From positions 1 through 64,000 of the forward strand of contig NZ_JAAGPD010000011.1 in assembly GCF_017104565.1 (NCBI RefSeq): DNA of 64,000 bases, given 5' to 3'. A program made the position numbers and the translations under genes. This DNA is from Paraburkholderia sp. Tr-20389. GTDB lineage: Bacteria > Pseudomonadota > Gammaproteobacteria > Burkholderiales > Burkholderiaceae. Below the pieces are notes generated by a model, which was given only the letters and a program-made list of their open reading frames with translations, was not told where the DNA came from and searched no databases. Below are positions 29,358 to 39,110 of the stretch, in pieces. The stretch's first letter is position 1; every line of letters begins with the position of its first letter.

Positions 29358-30680
29358 TTACTTCTGATAGCCCGCCTGCTTCACGGCGCGGTCCGCCGTC
29401 GCGTTGCCTGCTGCCAGCGCCTGATCGACCGACATCTGGCCTGCCACCGCACCCGAGATGCTCTGACCGACCACCGTGCCGAACGACTGGAACTCAGGGA
29501 TACCGACGAACTGCACGCCCGTGTACGGCACGGGCTTCGCCGTCGGATGCGTCGGGTCGGCCGTTTCGATGGCCTTCAGCACGAAATCGGCGAACGGTGC
29601 GGCCTGCTTGTATTCAGGACGCGCATACGTCGACTGACGCGTGCCCGGCGGCACCGACGCCCAGCCTTCATCCTTCGCGGCGAGTTCGATGTACTGCTTC
29701 GACGTCGCCCACGTGATGAACTTCTTGGCCGCGTCGGCCTGCTTCGACGACTTCGGAATCGCCAGCGCCCACGCCCACAGCCAGTGCGAGCCATTCGGCG
29801 TGGCTTGCGTCGGCGCAGCCGCGAATCCGACCTTGTCCGAGATCTGCGATTGCTGCTTGTTGTAAAGCATGCCGGCCGCAACCGTCGCGTCGATCCACAT
29901 CGCGCACTTGCCCGACGACATCAGCGTGAGGTTTTCGTTGAAGCCGTTCGAGCTCGCTCCCGGAGGGCCGTCCTTCTTCAGCAGATCGACGTAGAACGAC
30001 ACCGCCTTCTTCCACTCCGGCGTGGTCAGCTGCGCGTGCCACTTTTCGTCGAACCAGCGTCCGCCGAACGTGTTCACGAGCGTCGTCACGTACGCCATGT
30101 TCTCGCCCCAGCCTGCCTTGCCGCGCAGACAGATGCCGTAGGTGCCTGCCGCTTTGTCGGTGAGCTTGTCGGCAAACTGGGCGATCTGGTCGTAGGTCGG
30201 GTTGTCGGGCATCTTCAGGCCCTTCGCCGCGAACAGATCCTTGCGGTAATACGTCATCGAGCTTTCGACGTAAAACGGCAGCGCGTACAGCGAGCCGTTG
30301 TAAGAAAGACCGTCGCGCGCCGTCTTCACGACGTCGTTCAGATCGTAATCGGCGGGCAGGTCGGTGAGCGGCGTGAGCCAGCCGCGCTTGCCCCATTGCG
30401 GCGTTTCATACGCGCCGATCGTCATCACGTCGAACTGGCCGCTGCCCGTCGTGATGTCCGTCGTCGCGCGCTGACGCAGCACGTTCTCTTCCAGAATCAC
30501 CCAGTTGAGCTTGATGTCGGGATTCGCTTTCTCGAATGCCGGCGACAGCTTCTTCAGCTCGATCATGTCCGGGTTGTTCAATGTCGCGATCGTCACGGTC
30601 GCCGCGTTGGCGCTGAAAGCAGCGCACGCGAGCGCCGCTGTGCCGAATGCGTTGAGCGCGGGTTTGCAGGTGGGCTTCAT
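29358..30680 (-). CDS. smoE: Periplasmic polyol-binding protein (SmoE type)
   Basis: 440 aa, family 1 extracellular solute-binding protein. The signal peptide ends near FSANA-ATVT. Mature features include TIATLNNPDMIELKKL, VMTIGAYETPQWG and GWGENMAYV, as in sorbitol/mannitol-binding SmoE/MtlE proteins. Specificity between sorbitol, mannitol and arabinitol cannot be read directly. Second gene of the operon, 89 bp after smoS. Confidence 0.9.
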   Translation of the reverse strand: MKPTCKPALNAFGTAALACAAFSANAATVTIATLNNPDMIELKKLSPAFEKANPDIKLNWVILEENVLRQRATTDITTGSGQFDVMTIGAYETPQWGKRGWLTPLTDLPADYDLNDVVKTARDGLSYNGSLYALPFYVESSMTYYRKDLFAAKGLKMPDNPTYDQIAQFADKLTDKAAGTYGICLRGKAGWGENMAYVTTLVNTFGGRWFDEKWHAQLTTPEWKKAVSFYVDLLKKDGPPGASSNGFNENLTLMSSGKCAMWIDATVAAGMLYNKQQSQISDKVGFAAAPTQATPNGSHWLWAWALAIPKSSKQADAAKKFITWATSKQYIELAAKDEGWASVPPGTRQSTYARPEYKQAAPFADFVLKAIETADPTHPTAKPVPYTGVQFVGIPEFQSFGTVVGQSISGAVAGQMSVDQALAAGNATADRAVKQAGYQK

Positions 30681-30769
30681 CGTTTGTCTCCTTTATTCGT
30701 ACTTGCGTTTTGGTACGTGACCGGCGGATGCGTGTGCGCCGGGTAGCGGTTGCGGCGAATGAATGCCCG

Positions 30770-31552
30770 TCAGCTCATCCAGTTGCCGCCGTCGACGTTC
30801 AGGGTTTGCGCGGTGATGTAATCCGCATCGGACGATGCGAGGAACAGCGCCGCCCCCGTCAGATCCGCAGGCAGCCCCATCCTGCCCAGCGGCACCGCTT
30901 CACCGACGAGACGCTTCTTCTCGCCGAGCGGCCGGTTTTCGTAACGCGCGAAGAGTGCATCGACCTGCTCCCACATCGGCGTATCGACGACGCCTGGTGC
31001 GATGCCGTTCACGTTGATCTGGTGCGGCGCGAGCGCGAGCGCGGCGGACTGCGTATAGCTGAGCACGGCTGCCTTGGTCGCGCAGTAGTGCGACACGAGC
31101 GCCTCGCCGCGGCGGCCCGCCTGCGACGACATATTGATGATCTTGCCGCCATGGCCTTGCTCGACCATGCGCTTTGCGACAGCCTGCATCAGAAAGAACA
31201 TGCCTTTCACGTTGACCGCGAAAAGCTTGTCGAAGATGTCCCAGGATTCGTCGAGGAGCGGCCGCATGTCGAACAGCGCCGCGTTGTTGAAGAGAATGTC
31301 GATCTGGCCGAAACGCTGCACCGTCTGCTCGACGATGCGCGCGATGTCTTCGCGCTTCGTGACGTCCGCACTCACGGTCAACACGCGATCGCCGTCCGAT
31401 TCGCGCAGCGCATGCGCGAAATCGCTCGCCGGCTTCACGTCCACCAGCACGCAGCGCGCGCCCTCTTCGAGATATCGCCGGGCCACTGCCTCGCCGATAC
31501 CGCTCGCCGCGCCGGTGAGAATCGCCACCTTGCCTTGCAGTCGGGCTGTCAC
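30770..31552 (-). CDS. smoS: Sorbitol (L-iditol 2-)dehydrogenase-like SDR (SmoS type)
   Basis: 260 aa. Cofactor loop TGAASGIG (13-20), NNAALFD, and catalytic Y156-x3-K160 (YCATK). Long stretches such as KIINMSSQAGRRGEALV, INVNGIAPGVVDTP and DYITAQTLNVDGGNWMS follow the Rhodobacter SmoS sorbitol dehydrogenase pattern closely. First gene of the minus-strand operon, preceded by GGAGACA. Probably oxidises D-sorbitol to fructose and perhaps galactitol or other polyols. Confidence 0.9.
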   Translation of the reverse strand: MTARLQGKVAILTGAASGIGEAVARRYLEEGARCVLVDVKPASDFAHALRESDGDRVLTVSADVTKREDIARIVEQTVQRFGQIDILFNNAALFDMRPLLDESWDIFDKLFAVNVKGMFFLMQAVAKRMVEQGHGGKIINMSSQAGRRGEALVSHYCATKAAVLSYTQSAALALAPHQINVNGIAPGVVDTPMWEQVDALFARYENRPLGEKKRLVGEAVPLGRMGLPADLTGAALFLASSDADYITAQTLNVDGGNWMS

Positions 31553-31601
31553 AACCTGTCTCCGGTTCGTTTGATTCTTCGATCGATGTTTCGATCAGCA
31601 T

Positions 31602-31674
31602 GAGCTAACGCTCGGTGATCGAGCAATTGCTCTCGTTGTGATCGAATGATCGGATACGCGTCCGGTCATGTCAA
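31602..31674 (-). promoter_or_regulatory. smoS operon promoter with operators
   Basis: On the minus strand: TTGACA (31674-31669), 17 bp, GATCAT (31651-31646), 13 bp, GAGCAATTGCTC (31632-31621), a perfect 12-bp palindrome. A second, weaker inverted element GAGC-N4-GCTC is at 31602-31613, centre 19 bp further on. The core arrangement equals that of dalD; even GATCATT-G-TCAC between -10 and operator is shared. Confidence 0.65.
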
Positions 31675-31784
31675 GGCGCGCCGCGCAATTTCGATGGTGC
31701 AGCGCGGCAGCGCCAAAAAGGTTCGTCCAAGGCTGTCTTACTAAGAATCGGCGATGACTTTGCAACGGGCAATGACATTTTTTC

Positions 31785-31803
31785 GAGATACGTTATATCA
31801 TTG
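31785..31803 (+). promoter_or_regulatory. Possible Zur box upstream of zur
   Basis: GAGATACGTTATATCATTG contains a GTTATA half-site and a GATA-N5-TATC dyad within an A/T-rich island 40-57 bp before the zur start. Proteobacterial Zur boxes are built on GTTATA dyads. The second half is poor, so confidence is low. Confidence 0.35.
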
Positions 31804-31841
31804 CGCCTTCGTTCAATCCGACGTTGCCCAGAGTTCGTCCG

Positions 31842-32333
31842 ATGCCTCGCTCATCCGATCTTCATGCCGCTGTCCCCGCCGGTCAGGCGGCCCGGCTAGC
31901 GCACAAGCTCGCGCGCGCCGATGCGCTCGCCGCCGAGCGCGGTCTCGCACTGACCACCCTGCGCCGCCAGGTCTACACGCTGATCGCAGAGAGCGAGCGT
32001 CCCGTCGGCGCGTACGATCTGCTCGCCGCGCTGGAGCCGCAGCGCGGCCGCGTGCCGCCGACCACCGTCTATCGCGCGCTCGAATTCCTCGTCGAGCATG
32101 GCTTCGTGCATCGGATCGAATCGAAGAACGCGTTTTTTGCGTGCTGCCAGATGGGCGAGCCGCATCAAAGCCAGTTCCTGATGTGCGACGCATGCGGCGA
32201 AACCGTCGAGATTCCCGGCGATGGACTGGCCACGCAGTTGTCGCACAGCGCGCCCGCACACGGATTCGAAGTGCATCACCAGGTCGTCGAGCTGAGCGGT
32301 CTGTGCGCCGCCTGCAAGCACGGCCACGCCTGA
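31842..32333 (+). CDS. zur: Fur-family zinc uptake regulator Zur
   Basis: 163 aa. Winged-helix domain with the recognition segment VPPTTVYRALEFLVEHG, then the dimerisation domain with two Cys pairs, C115/C118 and C155/C158, which form the structural zinc site. Immediately followed by znuA-znuC-znuB, so Zur rather than Fur is the sensible call. Start at 31842; a TTG at 31824 would only add six residues. Likely represses its own operon when zinc is sufficient. Confidence 0.88.
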   Translation: MPRSSDLHAAVPAGQAARLAHKLARADALAAERGLALTTLRRQVYTLIAESERPVGAYDLLAALEPQRGRVPPTTVYRALEFLVEHGFVHRIESKNAFFACCQMGEPHQSQFLMCDACGETVEIPGDGLATQLSHSAPAHGFEVHHQVVELSGLCAACKHGHA

Positions 32334-32390
32334 CGCCCACACTCGCTATTCCATCCAACCCAGACGCCTCTGAGTCAACAGGTCATCCCG

Positions 32391-33320
32391 ATGAAGAAGA
32401 ACAATTCGATGTGGAAGTTTCTGACGCGCGCCGCCGCGTCGACGGTGTTTGCTTTTGCGCTCGGCCAGTCCGCGTGCGCGCAGGAGGCGAAAATTCCCGT
32501 CGTCGCGGCGGAGAATTTCTACGGCGACGTCGTGCAGCAACTGGGCGGCGACCGCGTCGACGTGACGAGCATTCTCAGCAATCCGGATCAGGATCCGCAT
32601 CTGTTCGAAGCGAGCCCGAAGACAGCGCGCGCGTTGCAGCACGCGAGCCTTGTCGTCTACAACGGCGCCGATTACGATCCGTGGATGACGAAGCTGCTGA
32701 ACGCGTCGAAGAGCAATGGGCGCAAGACCATCGTCGCGGCGGAACTCACCGGCAAGAAGAGCGGCGACAATCCGCATCTGTGGTACGACCCGTCGACGAT
32801 GCCCGCCGTCGCGCGCGCGGTGAGCGCGGCACTCGCTTCGGCTGATCCTTCGCACAAGGCGGCGTATGATGCGAACCTCGCGAAGTTTCTCGGCTCGCTC
32901 AAGCCGATCGGCGACAAGGTCGCGGCGCTGCGCAGCCAGTACGCGCACGTGAGCGTGACGGCAACAGAGCCTGTGTTCGGCTACATGTCGGATGCGATCG
33001 GCCTCGACATGCGCAACCAGCGTTTCCAGCTGGCCGCAATGAACGATACGGAAGCGAGCGCGTCGGATATCGCCGCATTCGAGCGCGATCTTCGCGAGCG
33101 GCGGGTGCACGCTCTGATCTATAACAGCCAGGCAACCGAGGCCCTGACCAAACGCATGCTGAAACTCGCGCAGCAATCGCACGTGCCGACGGTGAGCGTG
33201 ACGGAGACGCAACCCGCCGGCCAGAACTACCAGCAATGGATGCTGGCGCAACTCGATGCGCTCGGCAACGCGCTCGCCGCGAGCAACACCGGCAGCGCGA
33301 ACAAGGGAAAGACTCAATGA
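32391..33320 (+). CDS. znuA: Zinc ABC transporter substrate-binding protein (ZnuA/TroA fold)
   Basis: 309 aa with a signal peptide ending near GQSACA-QEAK. TroA-type metal ligands probably include H70 (DQDPHLFE) and H129 (DNPHLWYD). Where classical ZnuA has a His before the FGY motif, this protein has TEPVFGYM, with E193 in that position. The His-rich loop usual in ZnuA between the first two ligands is absent. Stop overlaps the znuC start (ATGA). Confidence 0.85.
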   Translation: MKKNNSMWKFLTRAAASTVFAFALGQSACAQEAKIPVVAAENFYGDVVQQLGGDRVDVTSILSNPDQDPHLFEASPKTARALQHASLVVYNGADYDPWMTKLLNASKSNGRKTIVAAELTGKKSGDNPHLWYDPSTMPAVARAVSAALASADPSHKAAYDANLAKFLGSLKPIGDKVAALRSQYAHVSVTATEPVFGYMSDAIGLDMRNQRFQLAAMNDTEASASDIAAFERDLRERRVHALIYNSQATEALTKRMLKLAQQSHVPTVSVTETQPAGQNYQQWMLAQLDALGNALAASNTGSANKGKTQ

Positions 33321-34258
33321 ACACGCCTCGCCGCCAGGGATCGTCGGGCACGTCCCCCGTGCTCGAACTCGATCGCGTGACGCTCGAACTCGGCGACCGC
33401 ACGATCCTGCGCGACACCAGCTTCACGATCAACCAGGGCGAATTCATCGGCGTGCTCGGGCCCAACGGCGCGGGCAAGACGACGCTGATGCGCTCGGTGC
33501 TCGGCCTCGTGCCTGCAGCGAACGGGACGGTTCGCGTGCTAGGCGAACCCGTCGTGCGCGGCAATCCGTCGATCGGCTATATGCCTCAGACGCGCAGCGC
33601 GCTCGCCGGCCGGCGCGTACGCGGCCGCGACTTCGTGGCGATGGCCGCGGACGGGCATCGCTGGGGCTTGCCGCATGCCGACGCCAAGGCGCGCGCCGAT
33701 GTCGACCGCGTGCTGGAACTGGTCGGCGGCAGCGCGCTCGCCGCGCGTCCGCTGTCGGAGCTGTCGGGCGGCGAGCGCCAGCGGCTGCTGCTCGCACAGT
33801 GCCTGCTCGGCAATCCGCGTCTGCTGCTGCTCGACGAACCCTTGATCAGCCTCGATCCGCATCATCAGAAAACCGTCGTCGAACTGGTCAAACGCGTGCA
33901 GCAGGAACTCGGCATCGCCGTGCTGTTCTCGGCGCACGAGCTCAATCCGCTGCTGCATGCGCTCGACCGCGTGCTGTATCTCGGCAACGGCGTCGCGGCG
34001 CTCGGCACCGTCGATGAGGTGATCACGAAGCCGGTGCTCTCGCGCCTTTACGGCTCGACCATCGACGTGATGCGCGTGAACGGCCGCATCTTCGTGATGT
34101 CGGGTGACTTCGATGTAGAAAAGCACGATCACGAACACGAAGACGACGACCATCAGCACGGCGAGCCGCACGGGCACGGGCATTCGCACGGCCACGCGCA
34201 TGGGTCGAAAGAGACTCACCACCACGCCTCACGCGACGGACACACGCACGATGTTTGA
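33317..34258 (+). CDS. znuC: Zinc ABC transporter ATPase with His-rich C-terminal tail
   Basis: 313 aa. Walker A GPNGAGKTT at 48-56, signature LSGGERQR, Walker B LLLLDEPLIS. The ABC domain ends around residue 255; the last 48 residues contain 16 histidines with Asp/Glu, a probable zinc-binding or buffering tail. It starts inside the znuA stop and its end overlaps znuB by 8 nt. Confidence 0.92.
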   Translation: MNTPRRQGSSGTSPVLELDRVTLELGDRTILRDTSFTINQGEFIGVLGPNGAGKTTLMRSVLGLVPAANGTVRVLGEPVVRGNPSIGYMPQTRSALAGRRVRGRDFVAMAADGHRWGLPHADAKARADVDRVLELVGGSALAARPLSELSGGERQRLLLAQCLLGNPRLLLLDEPLISLDPHHQKTVVELVKRVQQELGIAVLFSAHELNPLLHALDRVLYLGNGVAALGTVDEVITKPVLSRLYGSTIDVMRVNGRIFVMSGDFDVEKHDHEHEDDDHQHGEPHGHGHSHGHAHGSKETHHHASRDGHTHDV

Positions 34259-35042
34259 ATACGATTTCATGGTGAACGCCTTCGCGGCGTCGGGGATTGT
34301 GGCCGTGCTGTCGGGCATCGTCGGCTATTTCCTCGTGATGCGTGGGCAGACCTTCGCGGGCCATGCGCTATCGCACGTCGGCTTCACGGGCGCGACGGGC
34401 GCGGTGCTGATCGGCATTTCGCCGATCTGGGGGATGATCGGCTTCACGCTCGCGGCGGGCGTCGGCATGGGCGCGCTCGGCGAAAAGCTGGCGGGGCGCG
34501 ATGTCGCCATCGGCGTGATCCTGTCGCTGGCGCTCGGCTTCGGTCTGCTGTTTCTGCATTTCTTCACCGCGTATGCGACGCAGGTGACCGCGCTGCTGTT
34601 CGGCAACGTGCTCGGCGTCAGTTCGTCGACGCTGGCCGTGCTCGCGGCGCTCGGCGTCGTCAGTCTGATCGCGCTGGCTGCGATCATGCGCCCGTTGCTG
34701 TTCGCTTCACTGCAGCCCGAACTGGCGGAAGCGAAAGGCGTGTCGCTGCGGCTCGTGTCGGTGCTGTTTCTCGCCATCGCGGCGCTTGCCGTGGCCGCGT
34801 GCACGCAGATTGTCGGCGTGTTGCTCGTGTTCACGCTGATGGTCGGACCGGCCGCCGCCGCGCAAAACCTGTCGACGCGTCTGTCCGTCGGACTCGTACT
34901 CGCCGCGCTGCTCGCGCTTGCGCAAGCGTGGATCGGCGTGACGCTCGCTTTCTACACCGACTGGCCGACGAGCTTCTGGATCACGCTGCTCGCGGCGCTG
35001 GTCTACGGAGCGAGCTTGTTGATGCAACACATGCGCAGATAA
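34251..35042 (+). CDS. znuB: Zinc ABC transporter permease
   Basis: 263 aa, ABC-3 family membrane protein with about eight hydrophobic segments. Typical opening (FMVNAFAASGIVAVLSGIVGYFLV) and the conserved RGQTFAGHALSHVGFTGA motif. Overlaps the end of znuC by 8 nt and is followed directly by a strong terminator. Confidence 0.92.
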   Translation: MFEYDFMVNAFAASGIVAVLSGIVGYFLVMRGQTFAGHALSHVGFTGATGAVLIGISPIWGMIGFTLAAGVGMGALGEKLAGRDVAIGVILSLALGFGLLFLHFFTAYATQVTALLFGNVLGVSSSTLAVLAALGVVSLIALAAIMRPLLFASLQPELAEAKGVSLRLVSVLFLAIAALAVAACTQIVGVLLVFTLMVGPAAAAQNLSTRLSVGLVLAALLALAQAWIGVTLAFYTDWPTSFWITLLAALVYGASLLMQHMRR

Positions 35043-35048
35043 CATGAA

Positions 35049-35080
35049 AAAACGGGGTGGCTGATGAGCCACCCCGTTTT
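35049..35080. terminator. Bidirectional terminator between znuB and fghA
   Basis: A perfect 14-bp stem (35049-35062 with 35067-35080) and GATG loop, flanked by A-run and T-run, so it can end transcription of znuB on the plus strand and of fghA on the minus strand. Confidence 0.9.
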
Positions 35081-35106
35081 GCTTTCGACGCTTCCCGCCT
35101 TGAAGT

Positions 35107-35952
35107 TCAGCCGAGCAATACCTTCGCGTGATGCGCGAGGTGATCCTCGATGAACGTCGAAATGAAGAAGTAGCCGTGGTCGTAGCCTTCATGCCGACGC
35201 AGCGTGAGCGGCTGACCGGCCGCCTTGCACGCTGCTTCGAACACGTCAGGGTTCAACTGCTGCGCGAGAAAGTTATCGGCGAGCCCCTGATCCACCAGAA
35301 TCCCCTCGGCGAATTTGCGTGACGCCTTGCCGACGAGTTCGCTCGCGTCATAGTGCTTCCACGCTTCACGATCCGCGCCCAGATAGCCACTGAAAGCTTT
35401 CTCGCCCCACGGGCAACGCGTCGGCGCGGCAATCGGCGCGAATGCCGACACCGACCGATAGATGTCCGGGTTGCGCAGCGCGAGCATCAGCGCGCCGTGA
35501 CCGCCCATCGAATGCCCGAAGATGCCGAGCCGTTCGCCGTCGACGGGCAATTCATCGACGACGGTCTCGCGCAGTTCGTCCCGTACATACGAGTACATCC
35601 GATAGTGCTTCCCCCACGGTTCCTGCGTCGCATCGACATAGAAACCTGCACCCACGCCGAAGTCCCACGAGTCCGTCTCGCCTGGCACGCCTGCGCCGCG
35701 CGGGCTGGTATCGGGTGCGATCAGCGCGATGCCATGCTGCGCGGCGAAGCGCTGCGCACCCGCCTTGATCGGAAACGTCTCTTCGGTGCAGGTCAGCCCG
35801 GCGAGATAGAACAGCGCCGGCACCTTCTTCTGCGACGCCTCTTTCGGCATGAAGACGGAAAAGCGCATCGGCAGCCCGATCGCCTTCGACTCGTGCTTGT
35901 AGATTCGCTGCGTGCCGCCGAACGACGCGTGCGATTCGATCAGTTCGAGCAT
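35107..35952 (-). CDS. fghA: S-formylglutathione hydrolase
   Basis: 281 aa, serine esterase of the alpha/beta-hydrolase fold. Nucleophile S148 in GHSMGG, and the His of the triad in the late GYDHGYFF segment. Hydrolyses S-formylglutathione to formate and glutathione, the second step of formaldehyde detoxification. Lies 12 bp after adhC, forming an operon. Confidence 0.95.
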   Translation of the reverse strand: MLELIESHASFGGTQRIYKHESKAIGLPMRFSVFMPKEASQKKVPALFYLAGLTCTEETFPIKAGAQRFAAQHGIALIAPDTSPRGAGVPGETDSWDFGVGAGFYVDATQEPWGKHYRMYSYVRDELRETVVDELPVDGERLGIFGHSMGGHGALMLALRNPDIYRSVSAFAPIAAPTRCPWGEKAFSGYLGADREAWKHYDASELVGKASRKFAEGILVDQGLADNFLAQQLNPDVFEAACKAAGQPLTLRRHEGYDHGYFFISTFIEDHLAHHAKVLLG

Positions 35953-35964
35953 CGCGCCACTCCC

Positions 35965-37071
35965 TTAGTAGATGACGACCGAGCGGATCGACTCGCCCTT
36001 CTTCATCAGGTCGAAGCCTTCGTTGATCTGGTCGAGTTTCAGGTGATGGGTGATCAGGTCGTCGATGTTGATCTTGCCTTCCATGTACCAGTCGACGATC
36101 TTCGGCACGTCCGTACGGCCGCGTGCGCCGCCGAACGCCGAGCCCTTCCACTCGCGGCCCGTGACCAGCTGGAACGGACGCGTGCTGATTTCCTGGCCGG
36201 CCGCCGCCACGCCGATGATGAACGACTGGCCCCAACCCTTGTGCGTGCATTCGAGCGCCTGGCGCATCAGCGTGGTATTGCCGACGCACTCGAACGAGTA
36301 ATCCGCGCCGCCATCCGTGAGCTGCACGATGTGGTCGACCACGTTCTCGACTTCGTTCGGGTTGATGAAGTGCGTCATGCCGAACTTCTTCGCGAGTTCG
36401 ACGCGGCCCGGATTGATGTCGACGCCGATGATCTTGTCGGCGCCGACCATTTTCGCGCCTTGAATCACATTGAGGCCGATGCCGCCGAGACCAAACACGA
36501 CGACATTCGCGCCCGCTTCGACCTTCGCCGAATACACGACAGCGCCGACACCCGTCGTGACACCGCAACCGATGTAGCAGACCTTGTCGAACGGTGCGTC
36601 TTCACGAATCTTCGCGACCGCGATTTCCGGCACGACGATGTAGTTCGAGAACGTGGACGTGCCCATGTAATGAAACAGCGGCTTGCCGTCGAGCGAGAAG
36701 CGCGAGGTCGCATCGGGCATCAGGCCCTTGCCTTGCGTCGCGCGGATCGCCTGACACAGGTTCGTCTTGCGCGACAGACAGAACTTGCACTGACGGCATT
36801 CGGGCGTGTAGAGCGGAATGACGTGATCGCCCTTTTTCAGCGTGCCGACGCCAGGACCCGTATCGACGACGACGCCCGCGCCTTCATGGCCGAGGATCGC
36901 GGGAAAGAGACCTTCCGGATCGGCACCCGACAACGTGTAGTAGTCGGTATGGCAAATGCCCGTTGCCTTCACTTCGATCAGCACTTCACCGGCGCGCGGA
37001 CCTTCGAGGTCGACTTCTTCGATCGTCAACGGTGCGCCTGCTTTCCATGCGATTGCTGCTTTCGTCTTCAT
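35965..37071 (-). CDS. adhC: S-(hydroxymethyl)glutathione dehydrogenase, class III alcohol dehydrogenase
   Basis: 368 aa (FrmA/GSNOR family). Catalytic zinc ligands C40 and H62, structural zinc cysteines C92, C95, C98 and C106. The [13 protein letters not shown] coenzyme motif and [20 protein letters not shown] stretch are class III hallmarks. Oxidises S-hydroxymethylglutathione and reduces S-nitrosoglutathione. No frmR-like repressor is adjacent. The 192-bp gap upstream should hold the promoter; no convincing element seen. Confidence 0.96.
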   Translation of the reverse strand: MKTKAAIAWKAGAPLTIEEVDLEGPRAGEVLIEVKATGICHTDYYTLSGADPEGLFPAILGHEGAGVVVDTGPGVGTLKKGDHVIPLYTPECRQCKFCLSRKTNLCQAIRATQGKGLMPDATSRFSLDGKPLFHYMGTSTFSNYIVVPEIAVAKIREDAPFDKVCYIGCGVTTGVGAVVYSAKVEAGANVVVFGLGGIGLNVIQGAKMVGADKIIGVDINPGRVELAKKFGMTHFINPNEVENVVDHIVQLTDGGADYSFECVGNTTLMRQALECTHKGWGQSFIIGVAAAGQEISTRPFQLVTGREWKGSAFGGARGRTDVPKIVDWYMEGKINIDDLITHHLKLDQINEGFDLMKKGESIRSVVIY

Positions 37072-37263
37072 CGTGAATACTCCTGTAGTTCCTTGAACCT
37101 GTTATCCGACTGTTCCTGCGAATCCGTTGGCTGATTGCCGCGAACCGTTGCGGCCCGCATTGTCCCTTATGCTCGCGCGCCGCGCTCCGAACATGATCGC
37201 GCATCTGCAAGGCGCGTGAATGGCAAGCCGCGTCGCGCGATTGTCCTCATGCGACGGCGCGCG

Positions 37264-38688
37264 TCACGTGGACGGCTGTGCGAACCAGGGCTCGACGCGG
37301 CCGTAAAGATCGATGAAGCGCGCATAACGCGCGGCGAGTTGCGCGTCGTCCTGCGGCCCGGCGACGCGCGTTGCGGCAGGGGCTAGCGCAGCGAGATCGC
37401 CTGCATGCCAATGCCCTGCTGCGATGCCACCGAGTAGGGCAGCGCCACGTGCGGCCGCGTTCGGGCAATCGACGGCGTGCAGTTCCACCTGCAGCGTATC
37501 GGCGAGCAACTGCCGCCAACGTGGATCGACGGAACCGCCGCCCGCGAGGCGCACCGCCGGTACACGCGCACCGCTTTGCCGGATCGCATCGAGTCCTGCG
37601 CGCAACGAGAACGCGACGCCTTCGAATGCCGCGCGCATCATCGCGCCCCGCGACATGCCGAGCGCAAGGCCCAGCCATCCGCCACGCGCGGCGGGATTGA
37701 GCCACGGCGTGCGCTCGCCCGTCAGATACGGTAGAAACGTGAGGTCGGGTGCGGCATCGCACGCGAACGCATCGCGATAGGCGTCCGGCCATTCATACGA
37801 CAGCCAGCCGCGCACGGCTTCAAGCGCGACGCCGACGTTCTGCATGGCGGCCATCCGATACCAGTGATCCGTCGCGGCCCGATAGCAATGCAGCCCTGTC
37901 ACCGCGTCGGGTTCCTCGTTCGCGAGCACGAGAATCTGGCCGCCCGTGCCTGTCGTCAACAGAGCATCGCCGTCGCCGGCCAGTCCGCTGCCGAGCGCAG
38001 CGCAGGGCGTGTCGCCCGCACCGGTCGCAAGCAAAATGCCCGCGGGCAAACCGAGCGCCTGCGCCGCTTCATCCGACAGCGTGCCGCCCGCGGCATACGA
38101 CGGCGCCAGCGGCGCGAACCAGTCGCCTGGCAATCCAAGCCGGTCGAACAATGCGCGATCCCAGGCGCCGGACGGTTCTGCGAGCGCGGTCGCGCAAGCA
38201 TCCGATGGATCGGTTGCGATCGCGCCGCCCAGTTTGAAGCGCAGCCAGTCTTTTGGCTGCAAGGCCCAGCGTGCAGCATGCAGCGATTGCGGTTCGTGCA
38301 GCGCGACCCACCGCAACAGCGGACCTGCCATGCCGGGCGCAACGGGATTGGGCTGTGGCGCGGGCCATGCATCCAGTAAGGACAAGGCCCGTGTGTCGGG
38401 CCACAGCATCGCGGGACGCACGGCATTGCCATGCGCGTCGCTCAGCACGACACCATGCATCTGACCGGAAAAGCCGATCGCTCGCACTGCCCTGCGTTGC
38501 GAATCAGGCAACCGCGCGGCCGCTTCGCACAGCGCGCGCCACCAGACTTGCGGGTCGATTTCCGCCCAGCCGGGATGCGGCGTGTCGATTGCATACGCGA
38601 TGCTCGTCGAGCATTGCTCGCGGCCTTCATCGTCGATGATCGCGAGCTTCAGCGAACCTGTACCGAGATCGATGCCAAGAAAGGACAT
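37264..38688 (-). CDS. FGGY-family kinase, xylulokinase-like
   Basis: 474 aa. GIDLGTGSLK, AIGFSGQMHGVVLSD, PSDACATALA and YLTGERTPWLNP match the XylB group, and AGGGSVDPRWRQLLADTL is the usual late motif. It is the third FGGY kinase in the window and the second with XylB motifs, but has no dehydrogenase or transporter beside it; the next gene downstream is adhC, 192 bp away. Substrate is inferred as D-xylulose or a similar ketose. Confidence 0.82.
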   Translation of the reverse strand: MSFLGIDLGTGSLKLAIIDDEGREQCSTSIAYAIDTPHPGWAEIDPQVWWRALCEAAARLPDSQRRAVRAIGFSGQMHGVVLSDAHGNAVRPAMLWPDTRALSLLDAWPAPQPNPVAPGMAGPLLRWVALHEPQSLHAARWALQPKDWLRFKLGGAIATDPSDACATALAEPSGAWDRALFDRLGLPGDWFAPLAPSYAAGGTLSDEAAQALGLPAGILLATGAGDTPCAALGSGLAGDGDALLTTGTGGQILVLANEEPDAVTGLHCYRAATDHWYRMAAMQNVGVALEAVRGWLSYEWPDAYRDAFACDAAPDLTFLPYLTGERTPWLNPAARGGWLGLALGMSRGAMMRAAFEGVAFSLRAGLDAIRQSGARVPAVRLAGGGSVDPRWRQLLADTLQVELHAVDCPNAAARGAALLGGIAAGHWHAGDLAALAPAATRVAGPQDDAQLAARYARFIDLYGRVEPWFAQPST

Positions 38689-39110
38689 GAATGCGATGCG
38701 TTGAGTAAGCGGTTGCTATGGATGATTTTTCGCGCACTTCGAGGGTATTGCGCGTGCCTGCTTTGCACGGCAGACCGCGGACAGCCATTGTCACACGTCA
38801 CGCTCGCCCGCGAGGGTTAACCCACCCCCGATTTCGCGCACTCCGAAAACGCATTATGTGCGAACCGCAATACACATCATATGGGCACGCATACGTCGCG
38901 GCGGCATGCCGTGTTGATGAATTTCCCGCAAGCCACCACACCATAAGGGCCCGCGGCGAATTTACGCGATCTCGCATAACTTGAGCGTTCCAAATCTGGT
39001 TCGCGCATATCGTCGCGGCAAAGGTTGAAATAGGGAGGCGTGGTCTTGTCGCGCTTTTTCGTCCCGCATACCTTGGAGTCATCCCAAAACGAGATGTGGA
39101 GAGAGACAAG
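38689..39110. other. 422-bp divergent region upstream of the NCS2 permease
   Basis: No gene seen. It must contain promoters for the FGGY kinase (minus) and the permease (plus), but I find no hexamer pair good enough to call. A GGAGAG ribosome site precedes the permease ATG. Confidence 0.4.
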
